Below are positions 44,901-54,827 of a stretch of 64,000 bases of DNA, piece after piece. Numbering within the stretch: the first letter of the stretch is position 1; each line of letters starts with the position of its first letter. Below the pieces are notes generated by a model. The model saw only the letters and a list, made by a program, of their open reading frames with translations, was not told where the DNA came from and searched no databases. Made by a program: the position numbers and the translations under genes. This DNA comes from Alcanivoracaceae bacterium. GTDB taxonomy: Bacteria; Pseudomonadota; Gammaproteobacteria; Pseudomonadales; Alcanivoracaceae. The stretch lies in the NCBI GenBank assembly GCA_029210325.1, contig JARGPU010000005.1:142923-206922 (forward strand), given 5' to 3'.

Positions 44901-46514
44901 ATGAAAAAAATTCTTGCCACACTCAGCGTAATACTGATCGTTCAGGGCTGTGCCTCACGGGCGCCTTCTATCAGTGATTACGATCCTCTGGACGAGTTCG
45001 GGCCGATGTTGGCGGCCGCCTCTGAAGAGGGAAACATTGCCCTGCTATGCGGGGATACGGACTGGCCAGAAGCCCAGCCTGAAAGTCTGCCGATCACTGG
45101 CTCTGACCTGTGGCAGAGATTACGTAGCGGCTTCAGCCTGAATCTGGACATCGATAATGCTCGCATTACCGCCGAGCGCAACTGGCTAATCCGCAACCCG
45201 CAATATATCGAAAGAGTAACCACCCGGGCGCAGCGTTACCTTTACCACATTGTCGAGCGCGCCGAAGCCAAACAGGTCCCACTGGAGATGGCCTTGCTGC
45301 CAGTGGTGGAAAGTGCCTTTGACCCGTTTGCCTACTCCCATGGCCGCGCCTCCGGGCCCTGGCAGTTCATTCCCTCGACCGGCAAAGCCTTTGGCCTGAA
45401 TCAGGATTACTGGTATGACGGCAGGCGTGACATTCTGGCCTCAACCGACGCAGCACTGGAGTACCTTTCCAGACTGGCGAAGCGTTTTGACGGTGACTGG
45501 GAGTTAGCACTGGCGGCCTATAATTCTGGTGGTGGTACCGTTTCAAAAGCTATCCGCCGCAATCAACAACAACAACGGCCAACAGATTACTGGAACCTGC
45601 AACTACCCAGAGAAACCCGTGCTTATGTTCCCAAGCTGATTGCCATCAGCCAGATTGTTCGCGACCCGGAACGCTACGGCGTCACCACACTGCAGCCGAT
45701 AGCTAATACGCCTTACTTCGCCGTCGTCGACACCGGCGGGCAACTGGACCTGCAGTTAGCGGCGGACATGAGCGGCACCGACGTTCAGGAAATCTACTAC
45801 CTCAATGCCGGCTATAGTCGTTGGAGTACTCCACCAGCCGGCCCCCACCGCTTGCTAGTACCGTATTCGCGGGCCAGCGCGCTGGAGCAAAAGCTGGCTT
45901 CACTGCCAGCCGAGAAACGTCTGCGTTGGCAGCAGTATACCATCGCGTCGGGTGACACATTGGGCGGCATTGCCAAACGCTTCAACACCACTATTGATGC
46001 CTTGCGGCAGAGTAATAATCTGCGTGGCAACACCATCGTTGCCGGGCGCCAGTTACTCATTCCCCAGCCGGCAGCCAATGCGGAGGCCTATCGGCTCAGT
46101 GCCGACAACCGTCTTGAGGCAAAACAGAATCAAGCTCCTCCGGGACGCAGCAAGACAGAATATCGGGTACAAAGCGGCGACAGTCTGTGGACAATTTCCC
46201 GAGGCCATAATGTGGGCACTCAGGAGCTCGCCAAGTGGAACGGCATGGCTCCGGGAGACACCCTCAGTGTTGGCCGCAAGCTGGTAATCTGGAGCAAACC
46301 AAACGCGGTTGCCGCAGCACCCGTAGTCGACCGGCCGGAGATGGTCCGCCGTGTTCATTACTCGGTTCGGCGTGGCGACTCCCTGCACCGTATTGCCAAC
46401 CGGTTCAACTTATCCGTCAGTCAGATTGCCAGCTGGAACAAACTTAATACCAGCCGCTATCTAAGGCCCGGACAACAACTGACCCTGTATGTGGATGTCC
46501 GCCATGCACCTTAG
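44901..46514 (+). CDS. mltD: MltD, membrane-bound lytic murein transglycosylase D
   Basis: A 537-residue lipoprotein (lipobox VQGC, Cys17) that cleaves peptidoglycan glycan strands. The SLT-type catalytic domain shows LPVVESAFDPFAYSHGRASG (catalytic Glu in VVES), WQFIPSTGKAFGL and AAYNSGGGTV. Three LysM peptidoglycan-binding repeats follow (YTIASGDTLGGIA, YRVQSGDSLWTIS, YSVRRGDSLHRIA). I start at ATG 44901, which gives the signal peptide MKKILATLSVILIVQGC; the frame upstream to 44859 adds 14 residues before it. The end overlaps the first npp binding-protein gene. Confidence 0.95.
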   Translation: MKKILATLSVILIVQGCASRAPSISDYDPLDEFGPMLAAASEEGNIALLCGDTDWPEAQPESLPITGSDLWQRLRSGFSLNLDIDNARITAERNWLIRNPQYIERVTTRAQRYLYHIVERAEAKQVPLEMALLPVVESAFDPFAYSHGRASGPWQFIPSTGKAFGLNQDYWYDGRRDILASTDAALEYLSRLAKRFDGDWELALAAYNSGGGTVSKAIRRNQQQQRPTDYWNLQLPRETRAYVPKLIAISQIVRDPERYGVTTLQPIANTPYFAVVDTGGQLDLQLAADMSGTDVQEIYYLNAGYSRWSTPPAGPHRLLVPYSRASALEQKLASLPAEKRLRWQQYTIASGDTLGGIAKRFNTTIDALRQSNNLRGNTIVAGRQLLIPQPAANAEAYRLSADNRLEAKQNQAPPGRSKTEYRVQSGDSLWTISRGHNVGTQELAKWNGMAPGDTLSVGRKLVIWSKPNAVAAAPVVDRPEMVRRVHYSVRRGDSLHRIANRFNLSVSQIASWNKLNTSRYLRPGQQLTLYVDVRHAP

Positions 46515-48357
46515 TCGATGGACTCTGGGACGCGCTGGCGCTATCGCGCTGCTGCTTGCCAACGCCGCAGTTTGCGCTGCTGCTCCACAGCACGGCTATC
46601 ACCCTTTTGGAGTGCTCAAATACCCTGCCGATTTCCACCACTTTGACTACGTCAACCCGAACGCCCCCAAAGGCGGCACTCTGAAGCTGCTTGGCAGTGG
46701 TGATTTCGACAGCATCAATCCCTATATTCTGGCAGGACGCAGCCCGGCCAATACACCCGGCGCCTATGTCTTCGGCTTCCTGGAAATGACCGACACACTA
46801 TTGATGGGCGCTGATGCTCATAACAGTGTCGGAGATGAAGCCGGCGCGGCCTATGGTCTTATCGCAAAGTCCATCGACTGCGATGCGCAACTGGATCAGT
46901 GCACATTCCAGCTGCGCCGCGAAGCCCGCTTCCAGGACGGCACGCCAATCACCGCCGATGACGTGCTGTTTTCCTTTAACCTGTTACGTGATCATGGCCA
47001 CCCACGCTATGCCCTGCGTTATCAGCAGATCGACAAGGTCAGCGTCATCAATTCTCATCAGGTGCGCTTTCATTTTACCGGCGACAACCGCCGCATGCTG
47101 CCCCTGACGGCCGGCCAGCTTCCCGTGTTAGCAAAGCACTATTGGCAGGACAAAGACTTCAGCAAACCGACACTCACGCCGCCGGTTATCAGTGCCCCCT
47201 ACCGGGTAGCCAGTGTCCAGCCGGGCAGACAGATAACACTACAGCGAGATGCCAATTATTGGGGACGTGACCTGCCGGTAAATCGCGGCCGCTATAACTT
47301 TGATCAAGTGGTTATAGATTTTTACCGCGACGCGGAGGTCGCCTTCGAGGCCTTCAAAACCGGCCGCTACGATGTTCATCTCGACTATATCGCCAAGCAC
47401 TGGGCCACCGCCTACGATTTCCCTGCGGTACGCGATGGCCGGGTCAAGCGTGCTGAAATCCCTCACCGTATCGCTCAGGGAACTCAGGCATTTTTCTTTA
47501 ACCAACGCCGCGCACCATTCGACAACCCCGATATTCGTCAGGCCCTCGGCCTGCTATTTGATTATGAATGGACCAACCGGAATATTTTCAATGGCGCCTA
47601 TCAGCGCCAACTGAGCTGGTTCCCTAACAGCGAGCACAGCACCAGCGGCTTACCTGCCGGCGCCGAGCTTGCCCTGCTAGAGCCATTTCGACAGCAATTA
47701 CCGGAAAAACTGTTCAGCGAACCCTTCGCCCTGCCAGTCAGTGATGGTTCCGGGCGTGACCGCCGCCATATGCAGCAGGCAATGGCCCTGTTCAATAAGG
47801 CAGGCTACCTGATCCGCGACAAAAAGCTGGTACACGACGAAACAGGTAAAGCGCTGTCACTGGAAATTCTTAACTACCATAATCCGGGCATGGACCGAGT
47901 CATCCAGCCCTGGCTACGCAACTTGGAGGCGCTTGGCGTTGAGGCCAGCTATCGCTCTATTGACCCAGCTTCCTTCAAACAGCGACTCGATCAGTTTGAT
48001 TTTGATGTCGCCCTTTTTGTTCTGCCGCAGAACACCTTTCCCGGTGTGGAGCTGATCGAATATCTGCACTCCTCCAGCGCTGACATGAATGGCGGGCGTA
48101 ATTACGCTGGCATCCAAGACCCGGTGATTGATGCCCTGATCGGCAAGGCGCTGTCTGCCTCAACACTTGTTGACTACCGGGCAGCGCTGCGGGCACTGGA
48201 CCGTGTGCTGCTATGGCGCCACTATACGATTCCGCATTGGTACCTCGGCCGGCATCGGCTGGCCTGGTGGGATCGATTTGAACAACCGGGCTCCGCCATG
48301 CCTTATATTCTTGGCACCGAAACCTGGTGGATGACCGAAGCAGAACGCACGCAATAA
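46504..48357 (+). CDS. nppA1: Periplasmic peptide-binding protein 1 of Npp/Yej ABC transporter
   Basis: A family-5 solute-binding protein of about 617 residues in the YejA subgroup. It has a signal peptide (AIALLLANAAVCAAA), then [23 protein letters not shown], the YejA-type start of the mature protein. ATGs at 46489, 46495 and 46504 are all in frame and none has a strong ribosome site; I chose 46504, so the start is uncertain. It is the first of two tandem binding proteins ahead of two permeases and an ATPase, matching P. aeruginosa nppA1A2BCD, which imports peptidyl-nucleoside compounds and microcin C-like antibiotics. Confidence 0.88.
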   Translation: MHLSRWTLGRAGAIALLLANAAVCAAAPQHGYHPFGVLKYPADFHHFDYVNPNAPKGGTLKLLGSGDFDSINPYILAGRSPANTPGAYVFGFLEMTDTLLMGADAHNSVGDEAGAAYGLIAKSIDCDAQLDQCTFQLRREARFQDGTPITADDVLFSFNLLRDHGHPRYALRYQQIDKVSVINSHQVRFHFTGDNRRMLPLTAGQLPVLAKHYWQDKDFSKPTLTPPVISAPYRVASVQPGRQITLQRDANYWGRDLPVNRGRYNFDQVVIDFYRDAEVAFEAFKTGRYDVHLDYIAKHWATAYDFPAVRDGRVKRAEIPHRIAQGTQAFFFNQRRAPFDNPDIRQALGLLFDYEWTNRNIFNGAYQRQLSWFPNSEHSTSGLPAGAELALLEPFRQQLPEKLFSEPFALPVSDGSGRDRRHMQQAMALFNKAGYLIRDKKLVHDETGKALSLEILNYHNPGMDRVIQPWLRNLEALGVEASYRSIDPASFKQRLDQFDFDVALFVLPQNTFPGVELIEYLHSSSADMNGGRNYAGIQDPVIDALIGKALSASTLVDYRAALRALDRVLLWRHYTIPHWYLGRHRLAWWDRFEQPGSAMPYILGTETWWMTEAERTQ

Positions 48358-48375
48358 CCACAACAGGAAGTTCTG

Positions 48376-50151
48376 ATGCTGAAATCCATATTGCTTGCCC
48401 CAATACTGTTTGCTGTGGCCATCTCTGCTCACGCCGCCCCCGGCAAACACGCCATAGCAATGCATGGCGAACCGAAATACGGTGCTGCCTTCAGTCACTT
48501 TGACTACGTCAATGCAAATGCCCCCAAGGGCGGCACTCTGCGCCGCCATGTCATCGGCACCTTCGACAGCTTCAACCCGTTTATTCCCCAAGGAAACCCG
48601 GCAACAGGCACAGGCTACCTGTACGATACCTTGACCACCCCCAGCCAGGACGAGCCCTTTACCCAATACGGACTGCTGGCAAAAACCATCGAGTTGGCAG
48701 CGGACCGCTCTTACGTTACCTATCACCTGCACCCGCAAGCCCGCTTTGCAGATGGCGTAGCAGTCACCGCCGAAGACGTGGTGTTTTCTTTCAATCTGCT
48801 AACCGACAAGGGCTCGCCATTCTATGCCTACTATTATGGCGACGTGGAACGAGTCGAAGCCGTTAGCAAGCATAGCGTCCGCTTCCACTTTCGCACTCGC
48901 GAAAACAAGGAGTTGCCGCTTATTGTTGGCCAGATGCCGGTACTGCCTAAACATCACTGGAAAGACCGTGACTTTAGTAAACCCTCCCTGGAAGTCCCTT
49001 TAGGCAGTGGTCCGTATGAGGTTGAAAGTTTTCAGCCGGGTCGCCGAGTCGTTTATCAACGTCGCGACGACTACTGGGCCAAAAATCTTCCGGTGAATCG
49101 TGGCCAATACAATTTCAATCATCTCTCGTTCGAATACTTTCTGGACGAAACTGTATCGCTGGAAGCATTCAAAGGAGGTGCCTATGACTGGCGACTGGAG
49201 CGCAGCGCCAAGGACTGGGCGTCCGGTTATAACAGCCCGGCTCTGACCCGCAAGGAAATCATTCTGGAGGAAATCCCTCATAGCCTGCCAAGCGGCATGC
49301 AAGGCTTTGTTATGAACCAACGCCGCGAGCTATTCACGGACCGCGCCCTGCGCGAAGCCATAGGTCTGGCCATGGATTTCGAGTGGTCCAATCAGAACCT
49401 GTTTCATGGCCAATACACGCGCACGCGCAGTTTCTTCCAGAACTCTGAGATGGCCGCCACTGGACTACCCTCTGAAGCGGAACTAAAGCTGCTTGAGCCG
49501 TTTCGCAAGCAGCTTCCAAAGGAGGTATTTGAAAAGGAATACCAGCCACCGGAAACCGATGGCTCAGGACGCCCACGGGAAAACCTGCAGCGCGCACAGC
49601 AATTGCTCCGGGCTGCGGGCTACACACTGGAAAAAAATCAACTCAAGACGCCAAAAGGCGCCTTGGTGCGCTTTGAAATCCTGCTGGATAGCGGCGCCTT
49701 TGAGCGTGTTGCCCTGCCCTTTTCTCGCAACCTGAAAGCCCTTGGTATTGATGCAAGCGTGCGCAGGATTGATCCAACCCAGTATCTGGAGCGGGTACGT
49801 AAATTCGACTACGACATGATTATCGCAGTTTTCCCGCAATCCAACTCACCAGGCAATGAGCAACGTGACTTTTGGCATTCTTCTGCAGCAGACATGTCCG
49901 ACTCGCGCAACCGCATTGGCCTGAAAGATCCAGCCGTTGACGCTCTGGTAGAACAGATCATCCGCGCTCAGGATCGTGAGCAACTGGTGGTAGCCTGCCG
50001 GGCATTGGATCGGGTACTGCAGTGGGGCCACTACGTCGTGCCAAACTGGCATGTAAATCGCTTCCGAGTCGCATATCGAAGCGCCCTGGCGCGGCCGAAG
50101 GTTAACCCGCCCTACGGCTTGCCCATTGATGCATGGTGGCAGAAACCCTGA
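48376..50151 (+). CDS. nppA2: Periplasmic peptide-binding protein 2 of Npp/Yej ABC transporter
   Basis: A 591-residue paralogue of the preceding protein with a shorter signal peptide (cleavage after AHA). Both share the segments [19 protein letters not shown] here and [19 protein letters not shown] there, and the VFSFNLL block. Twin binding proteins suggest two ligand ranges for one permease. Its stop codon overlaps the nppB ATG by one base. The tandem pair probably arose by duplication, and the two are clearly diverged in sequence. Confidence 0.88.
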   Translation: MLKSILLAPILFAVAISAHAAPGKHAIAMHGEPKYGAAFSHFDYVNANAPKGGTLRRHVIGTFDSFNPFIPQGNPATGTGYLYDTLTTPSQDEPFTQYGLLAKTIELAADRSYVTYHLHPQARFADGVAVTAEDVVFSFNLLTDKGSPFYAYYYGDVERVEAVSKHSVRFHFRTRENKELPLIVGQMPVLPKHHWKDRDFSKPSLEVPLGSGPYEVESFQPGRRVVYQRRDDYWAKNLPVNRGQYNFNHLSFEYFLDETVSLEAFKGGAYDWRLERSAKDWASGYNSPALTRKEIILEEIPHSLPSGMQGFVMNQRRELFTDRALREAIGLAMDFEWSNQNLFHGQYTRTRSFFQNSEMAATGLPSEAELKLLEPFRKQLPKEVFEKEYQPPETDGSGRPRENLQRAQQLLRAAGYTLEKNQLKTPKGALVRFEILLDSGAFERVALPFSRNLKALGIDASVRRIDPTQYLERVRKFDYDMIIAVFPQSNSPGNEQRDFWHSSAADMSDSRNRIGLKDPAVDALVEQIIRAQDREQLVVACRALDRVLQWGHYVVPNWHVNRFRVAYRSALARPKVNPPYGLPIDAWWQKP

Positions 50152-51254
50152 TGAGCTGGTATGTGCTGCGCCGGCTGGCGCTTATTGTGCCTACGCTATT
50201 CGGCATTCTGGTACTTAACTTCATCATCGTGCAGGCCGCCCCCGGCGGCCCCGTTGAGCGCATGGTGGCCGAACTGAAAGGTATGCATACCTCGGCCACT
50301 GGCCAGTTCGCCGGCACCAGCGCCGACATGATTCAGAGCGGCGGCTCAGCAGGCGGCTCAAGTGACGCAAGTGGCTATCGTGGCTCACAGGGCTTGCCCC
50401 CTGAGCTGATCGCGCGGATAGAAGCCTTATACGGCTTTGACAAACCGCCGTTGGAACGCTTTTTACTAATGTTGAAGAATTATGCCAGCTTCGAGTTTGG
50501 CGATTCCTACTACCGTGGCCGCCCGGTGACCGAGCTGATCGTTGAGCGTCTTCCGGTGTCCATCTCCCTTGGCCTGTGGAGCACCTTGATCACCTACCTG
50601 ATCTCAATCCCACTAGGCATCCGTAAAGCAGTCAGGCATGGCACGCCATTTGATGTCTGGAGCAGCAGCGCAATCATTGTTGGATACGCCATCCCCAGCT
50701 TCCTGTTCGCTATTTTGCTGATCGTGCTGTTTGCCGGGGGCAGCTATCTTGACTGGTTCCCCCTGCGCGGACTGACTTCAGACAATTGGCAGGAGCTGTC
50801 CTGGCTCGGCAAGATCACCGACTACCTGTGGCATATCACGCTGCCCACTATCGCTATAGTGATCGGCAACTTTGCCACCTTAACCATGCTGACCAAAAAC
50901 TCGTTCCTTGATGAAATCAGCAAGCTATATGTACAAACCGCCATGGCCAAAGGTCTTAGTGAAAACCAGGTGCTCTATCGGCACGTATTCCGTAACGCCA
51001 TGCTAATTATCATCGCCGGCTTTCCTGCCGCCTTTGTCGGTATGTTCTTTACTGGCGTATTACTGATCGAGTACATCTTTTCACTGGAAGGGCTTGGTCT
51101 GCTTGGTTTTGAATCCGTGATTAACCGTGATTACCCGGTGGTATTCGGCACCTTGTTTATCTTTACCCTGCTCGGCCTGCTACTAAAACTGGTCAGCGAC
51201 CTCACCTATGTTCTAGTCGACCCACGCATCGACTTTGATCGGCGGGAATTCTGA
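50151..51254 (+). CDS. nppB: NppB/YejB permease subunit
   Basis: A 367-residue inner-membrane permease with six predicted helices and the ABC permease signature around [27 protein letters not shown] (EAA loop). The N-terminal part has LAIVPTL-type helix 1 ([20 protein letters not shown]) and a Gly/Ser-rich insert at residues about 55-85 ([13 protein letters not shown]), as in YejB. The start ATG overlaps the nppA2 stop, and its own stop overlaps nppC by one base. Confidence 0.92.
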   Translation: MSWYVLRRLALIVPTLFGILVLNFIIVQAAPGGPVERMVAELKGMHTSATGQFAGTSADMIQSGGSAGGSSDASGYRGSQGLPPELIARIEALYGFDKPPLERFLLMLKNYASFEFGDSYYRGRPVTELIVERLPVSISLGLWSTLITYLISIPLGIRKAVRHGTPFDVWSSSAIIVGYAIPSFLFAILLIVLFAGGSYLDWFPLRGLTSDNWQELSWLGKITDYLWHITLPTIAIVIGNFATLTMLTKNSFLDEISKLYVQTAMAKGLSENQVLYRHVFRNAMLIIIAGFPAAFVGMFFTGVLLIEYIFSLEGLGLLGFESVINRDYPVVFGTLFIFTLLGLLLKLVSDLTYVLVDPRIDFDRREF

Positions 51255-52282
51255 TGCTATTGAAGAACCCAGTCAGTCAACGGCAGTGGCAGGCGTTTCG
51301 CAACAATCGTCGCGGTTACTGGTCATTATGGATTTTCATGCTGCTATTCCTGATCTGCAGCACCGGAGAAATTATCGCTAACGATAAACCTATTCTGCTC
51401 AGCTTTCAGGGAGAACTCTATTCCCCACTGTTGTTTACCTACCCGGAAACGGAGTTCGGTGGCATGTTTGAAACCGAAGCCAATTATCGGGACCCCTTTG
51501 TCAGCGACCTGATTGAACAGGATGGCTGGATGTTATGGCCGCTGATCCGATTCAGCTACAACACCATTAATTACGACCTCTCCGTGCCTTCGCCAGCGCC
51601 ACCTTCAGCAGAGAACTGGCTGGGCACCGATGATCAGGGCCGAGACGTTCTGGCGAGGATCATATATGGGCTGCGTATTTCGCTTTTTTTTGGCCTATTG
51701 CTAACCATTGCCAGCAGCATTATTGGGGTTATTGTCGGCGCCCTGCAGGGCTATTATGGCGGCTGGGTTGATCTCTCCGGACAGCGCTTTCTGGAGATCT
51801 GGTCGAGTATGCCGACCCTGTACCTGCTTATTATTCTGTCCAGTTTTGTAAAGCCCGGATTCTGGTGGCTACTGGCAATTATGCTGCTATTTTCATGGAT
51901 GGCATTGGTCGATCTGGTACGCGCCGAATTTCTCCGTGGTCGCAATCTGGATTATGTGCGTGCCGCCCGAGCTCTGGGTGTCTCTGACAGAATGATCATG
52001 TTTCGCCATATCTTGCCCAACGCGATGGTTGCCACCCTCACCTTTATGCCATTTATTCTCAATGGTTCGATTGTCACCCTCACTTCGCTGGACTTCATCG
52101 GTTTTGGTCTGCCGCCCGGCTCGCCCTCGATGGGCGAATTACTTGGTCAGGGCAAGGCTAATCTGCATGCGCCCTGGCTAGGTATCAGTGCATTTGTGTC
52201 GCTTGCTTTTATGCTGTCACTACTGATCTTTATTGGTGAGGCGGTGCGCGATGCCTTTGACCCGAGGAAGTACCTGCAATGA
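51254..52282 (+). CDS. nppC: NppC/YejE permease subunit
   Basis: A 342-residue second permease subunit. The N-terminus has the OppC-type SQRQWQAFRNNRRGYWSLWIF, then a large periplasmic loop, LGTDDQGRDVLARIIYGLRIS before the core helices, and the EAA loop in LDYVRAARALGVSDRMIMFRHILPNAM. It pairs with NppB to form the channel. It overlaps nppB by one base and nppD by four, indicating strict co-translation. Confidence 0.93.
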   Translation: MLLKNPVSQRQWQAFRNNRRGYWSLWIFMLLFLICSTGEIIANDKPILLSFQGELYSPLLFTYPETEFGGMFETEANYRDPFVSDLIEQDGWMLWPLIRFSYNTINYDLSVPSPAPPSAENWLGTDDQGRDVLARIIYGLRISLFFGLLLTIASSIIGVIVGALQGYYGGWVDLSGQRFLEIWSSMPTLYLLIILSSFVKPGFWWLLAIMLLFSWMALVDLVRAEFLRGRNLDYVRAARALGVSDRMIMFRHILPNAMVATLTFMPFILNGSIVTLTSLDFIGFGLPPGSPSMGELLGQGKANLHAPWLGISAFVSLAFMLSLLIFIGEAVRDAFDPRKYLQ

Positions 52283-53874
52283 CCGCGCGGCTGGCAATCA
52301 ATCACCTAAGCATAAATTTCCCCGGGCAGGATGCTCCGGCGGTGGACGACGTTAGCATTGCGCTACAGGCGGGGAGAATGCTTGCTCTGGTGGGAGAATC
52401 AGGCTCGGGAAAATCTCTCACCGCCCTTTCAGTGCCGCAGCTTTTACCCCCTCAAGCTCATTACCAAGTAGAAAGCATTCTGCTTGATGGCGAGGACATC
52501 AGTCGCGCATCAACGCTACGCCTACGCGCTTTACGCGGCCACCGTATCGGGATTATTTTTCAGGAACCGCTGTCGGCATTGAACCCCCTGCATACCGTCG
52601 CTCGGCAGTTGGCAGAGAGCCTGCAGATACATCAGCCACTTTCTGACCAACAAGCTCGTCAGCGCAGCCTTGAGTTACTCCAGCGGGTTCAGCTGCCAGA
52701 GCCAGAAATAATGCTTGGCCGTTACCCTCACCAGCTTTCCGGCGGTCAGCGTCAACGGGTCATGATCGCCATTGCGCTAGCCAATAATCCGTCTGTACTG
52801 ATTGCCGACGAGCCAACCACCGCTCTGGATGTGACTGTTCAGCAAGGAATCCTTGATCTACTCAAAGAGTTGCAACGGGATATGAACCTGGCCGTGCTGC
52901 TGATCACCCACGATCTTGGTGTGGTGGCACGCTACGCCGAAGATATGGCGGTGATGAACCGCGGCAAGATTGTCGAGTCGGGCGTCACCCGCGAGGTGCT
53001 CGCCGCACCCCAGCACCCGTACACACGGCAACTGTTAAGCTCCGAACCTCATGGCACAGCACCGAGTACAAACACGGACAAGCCTTTACATCTGCAGGGC
53101 AAAGATGTCTGCGTATGGTTTAAACAGAAACGCAGCTGGGGACGTCACGACTGGTTCCATGCCGTAGATAACGTGGATTTCAGTGTACGTCAGGGCGAAA
53201 CTCTTGGCATCGTCGGCGAGTCTGGCTCAGGCAAATCCACTCTCGCACTAGCCATACTGCGACTGCTCGACAGTCGTGGCAGTGTCCAACTAGGTGCCAC
53301 TAAGTTAAATGAACTACGCAGCCGTGCCCTGACACCACTGCGCAAACGCATGCAGGTAGTATTTCAAGATCCCTGGGCGACACTCAATCCGCGCATGACC
53401 ATTGGCCAGATCATCGCTGAAGGCCTTACCGTGCATGCCCGCGAAATGGGACGCAGTGAACGGGATCAGCGGGTTGCCGACATTCTTCAGGAGGTCGGCC
53501 TGGACCCACTAGCGCGACATCGCTACCCACACGAATTCTCCGGCGGTCAACGCCAGCGTATCGCCATCGCGCGGGCCCTGATTCTACGGCCAGAGCTGCT
53601 AATTCTGGACGAGCCTACCTCTGCACTGGACCGCAGCATTCAGCATCAGGTGCTGGAACTTCTGCGTGACCTGCAGCGGCGCTACAACTTGAGCTATGTG
53701 TTTATCAGTCACGACCTGAAGGTAGTGCGCAGCATCAGTCATCATTTGATTGTTATGCGCCATGGTCATGTGGTTGAGTCTGGCCCAACCGAGCAGGTTT
53801 TCGCCTCACCCTCGCAGGACTACACCCGGATGCTGCTTGATGCAGCCTTCGATGAAGGCCTCAGGCAGATTTAA
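52279..53874 (+). CDS. nppD: NppD/YejF duplicated ABC ATPase
   Basis: A 531-residue ATPase with two full nucleotide-binding domains in one chain. Each has a Walker A GESGSGKS (near residues 38 and 315) and an ABC signature (LSGGQRQR and FSGGQRQR), with Walker B LIADEPTTALD and LILDEPTSALD. This fused form is typical of YejF. It energises the NppBC permease. The operon ends here, 84 bases before fabI. Confidence 0.95.
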   Translation: MTARLAINHLSINFPGQDAPAVDDVSIALQAGRMLALVGESGSGKSLTALSVPQLLPPQAHYQVESILLDGEDISRASTLRLRALRGHRIGIIFQEPLSALNPLHTVARQLAESLQIHQPLSDQQARQRSLELLQRVQLPEPEIMLGRYPHQLSGGQRQRVMIAIALANNPSVLIADEPTTALDVTVQQGILDLLKELQRDMNLAVLLITHDLGVVARYAEDMAVMNRGKIVESGVTREVLAAPQHPYTRQLLSSEPHGTAPSTNTDKPLHLQGKDVCVWFKQKRSWGRHDWFHAVDNVDFSVRQGETLGIVGESGSGKSTLALAILRLLDSRGSVQLGATKLNELRSRALTPLRKRMQVVFQDPWATLNPRMTIGQIIAEGLTVHAREMGRSERDQRVADILQEVGLDPLARHRYPHEFSGGQRQRIAIARALILRPELLILDEPTSALDRSIQHQVLELLRDLQRRYNLSYVFISHDLKVVRSISHHLIVMRHGHVVESGPTEQVFASPSQDYTRMLLDAAFDEGLRQI

Positions 53875-53958
53875 CAGGATTGCTTACATCCCGCCACTGG
53901 CGAAGCCCCGCTAACTGCCTATACTTGGGCCCTAATATCAGGATCAAGGGAGATCACC

Positions 53959-54753
53959 ATGGGTTTTCTGACCGGCAAGCGCTACCTCATCGTTGGCGTC
54001 GCCAGCGACCGCTCTATCGCCACTGGCATAGCCGAAGCGATGCACCGCGAGGGCGCGGAACTGGCTTTCACCTACCAGAACGACAAACTCAAGTCGCGCG
54101 TCATCAAGGCCGCCCTGGCCTACGGCAGCCGGGAAGAACTATGTTTCCCATGCGATGTAGTAAGTGATGCAGAAATTGATGCTGTGTTTGTCGAGCTGAA
54201 GAAACACTGGGATGGCCTTGATGGCATTATCCATGCGGTTGGTTTTGCCCCTGGCTATGAGCTTGATGGTAACTATATCGATGTCACCACCCGAGAGGGT
54301 TTCCGTATCGCCCACGATATTTCCAGCTACAGCTTTGTCGCACTGGCCAAGGCCGGCCAGGAAATGATGAAGGGACGCAACGGCAGCCTGTTAACGCTTA
54401 CCTATCATGCATCCAGACAAACCGTGCCGAACTACAATGTAATGGGTCTGGCCAAGGCAAGCCTGGAAGCCTCGGTACGCTATCTGGCCGCCAGCGTCGG
54501 CCCGGAAGGCATCCGCGTTAACGGAATTTCAGCCGGCCCGATTCGCACTCTGGCCGCCTCCGGCATCAAGAAGTTTCGCGCCATGCTTGATCACAATGCT
54601 GCCAAGGCTCCGCTGCGTCGCAACGTGACCATCGAGGAAGTCGGTAATGCCGCAGCATTTTTGTGCTCCGACTTGGCCTCCGGTATTACCGGTGAAATCA
54701 TGTATGTGGATGCCGGTGCCAATACATCTGCCATGGCACTGCCGGAAGACTAA
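53959..54753 (+). CDS. fabI: FabI, NADH-dependent enoyl-ACP reductase
   Basis: A 264-residue short-chain dehydrogenase that completes each cycle of fatty-acid elongation. It has the nucleotide-binding N-terminus ([20 protein letters not shown]), and the FabI active site Tyr149 and Tyr159-x6-Lys166 ([20 protein letters not shown]). The VGFAPG loop keeps the Gly that corresponds to E. coli Gly93, where Val substitutions give triclosan resistance; no such change is seen. AAGGGAG precedes the ATG. The same npp-fabI-ppiD order occurs in P. aeruginosa. Confidence 0.96.
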   Translation: MGFLTGKRYLIVGVASDRSIATGIAEAMHREGAELAFTYQNDKLKSRVIKAALAYGSREELCFPCDVVSDAEIDAVFVELKKHWDGLDGIIHAVGFAPGYELDGNYIDVTTREGFRIAHDISSYSFVALAKAGQEMMKGRNGSLLTLTYHASRQTVPNYNVMGLAKASLEASVRYLAASVGPEGIRVNGISAGPIRTLAASGIKKFRAMLDHNAAKAPLRRNVTIEEVGNAAAFLCSDLASGITGEIMYVDAGANTSAMALPED

Positions 54754-54781
54754 TAAAATTCAGGCGATCCATGCAGACAAT

Positions 54782-54810
54782 AAAAAAAGCCGGCTATGCC
54801 GGCTTTTTTT
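54782..54810. terminator. Bidirectional rho-independent terminator fabI / ppiD
   Basis: A perfect stem of AAAAAAAGCCGGC and GCCGGCTTTTTTT with a TAT loop between convergent genes, with a T-run on each strand. Confidence 0.93.
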
Positions 54811-54827
54811 ATTGCTGTACTTCAATC

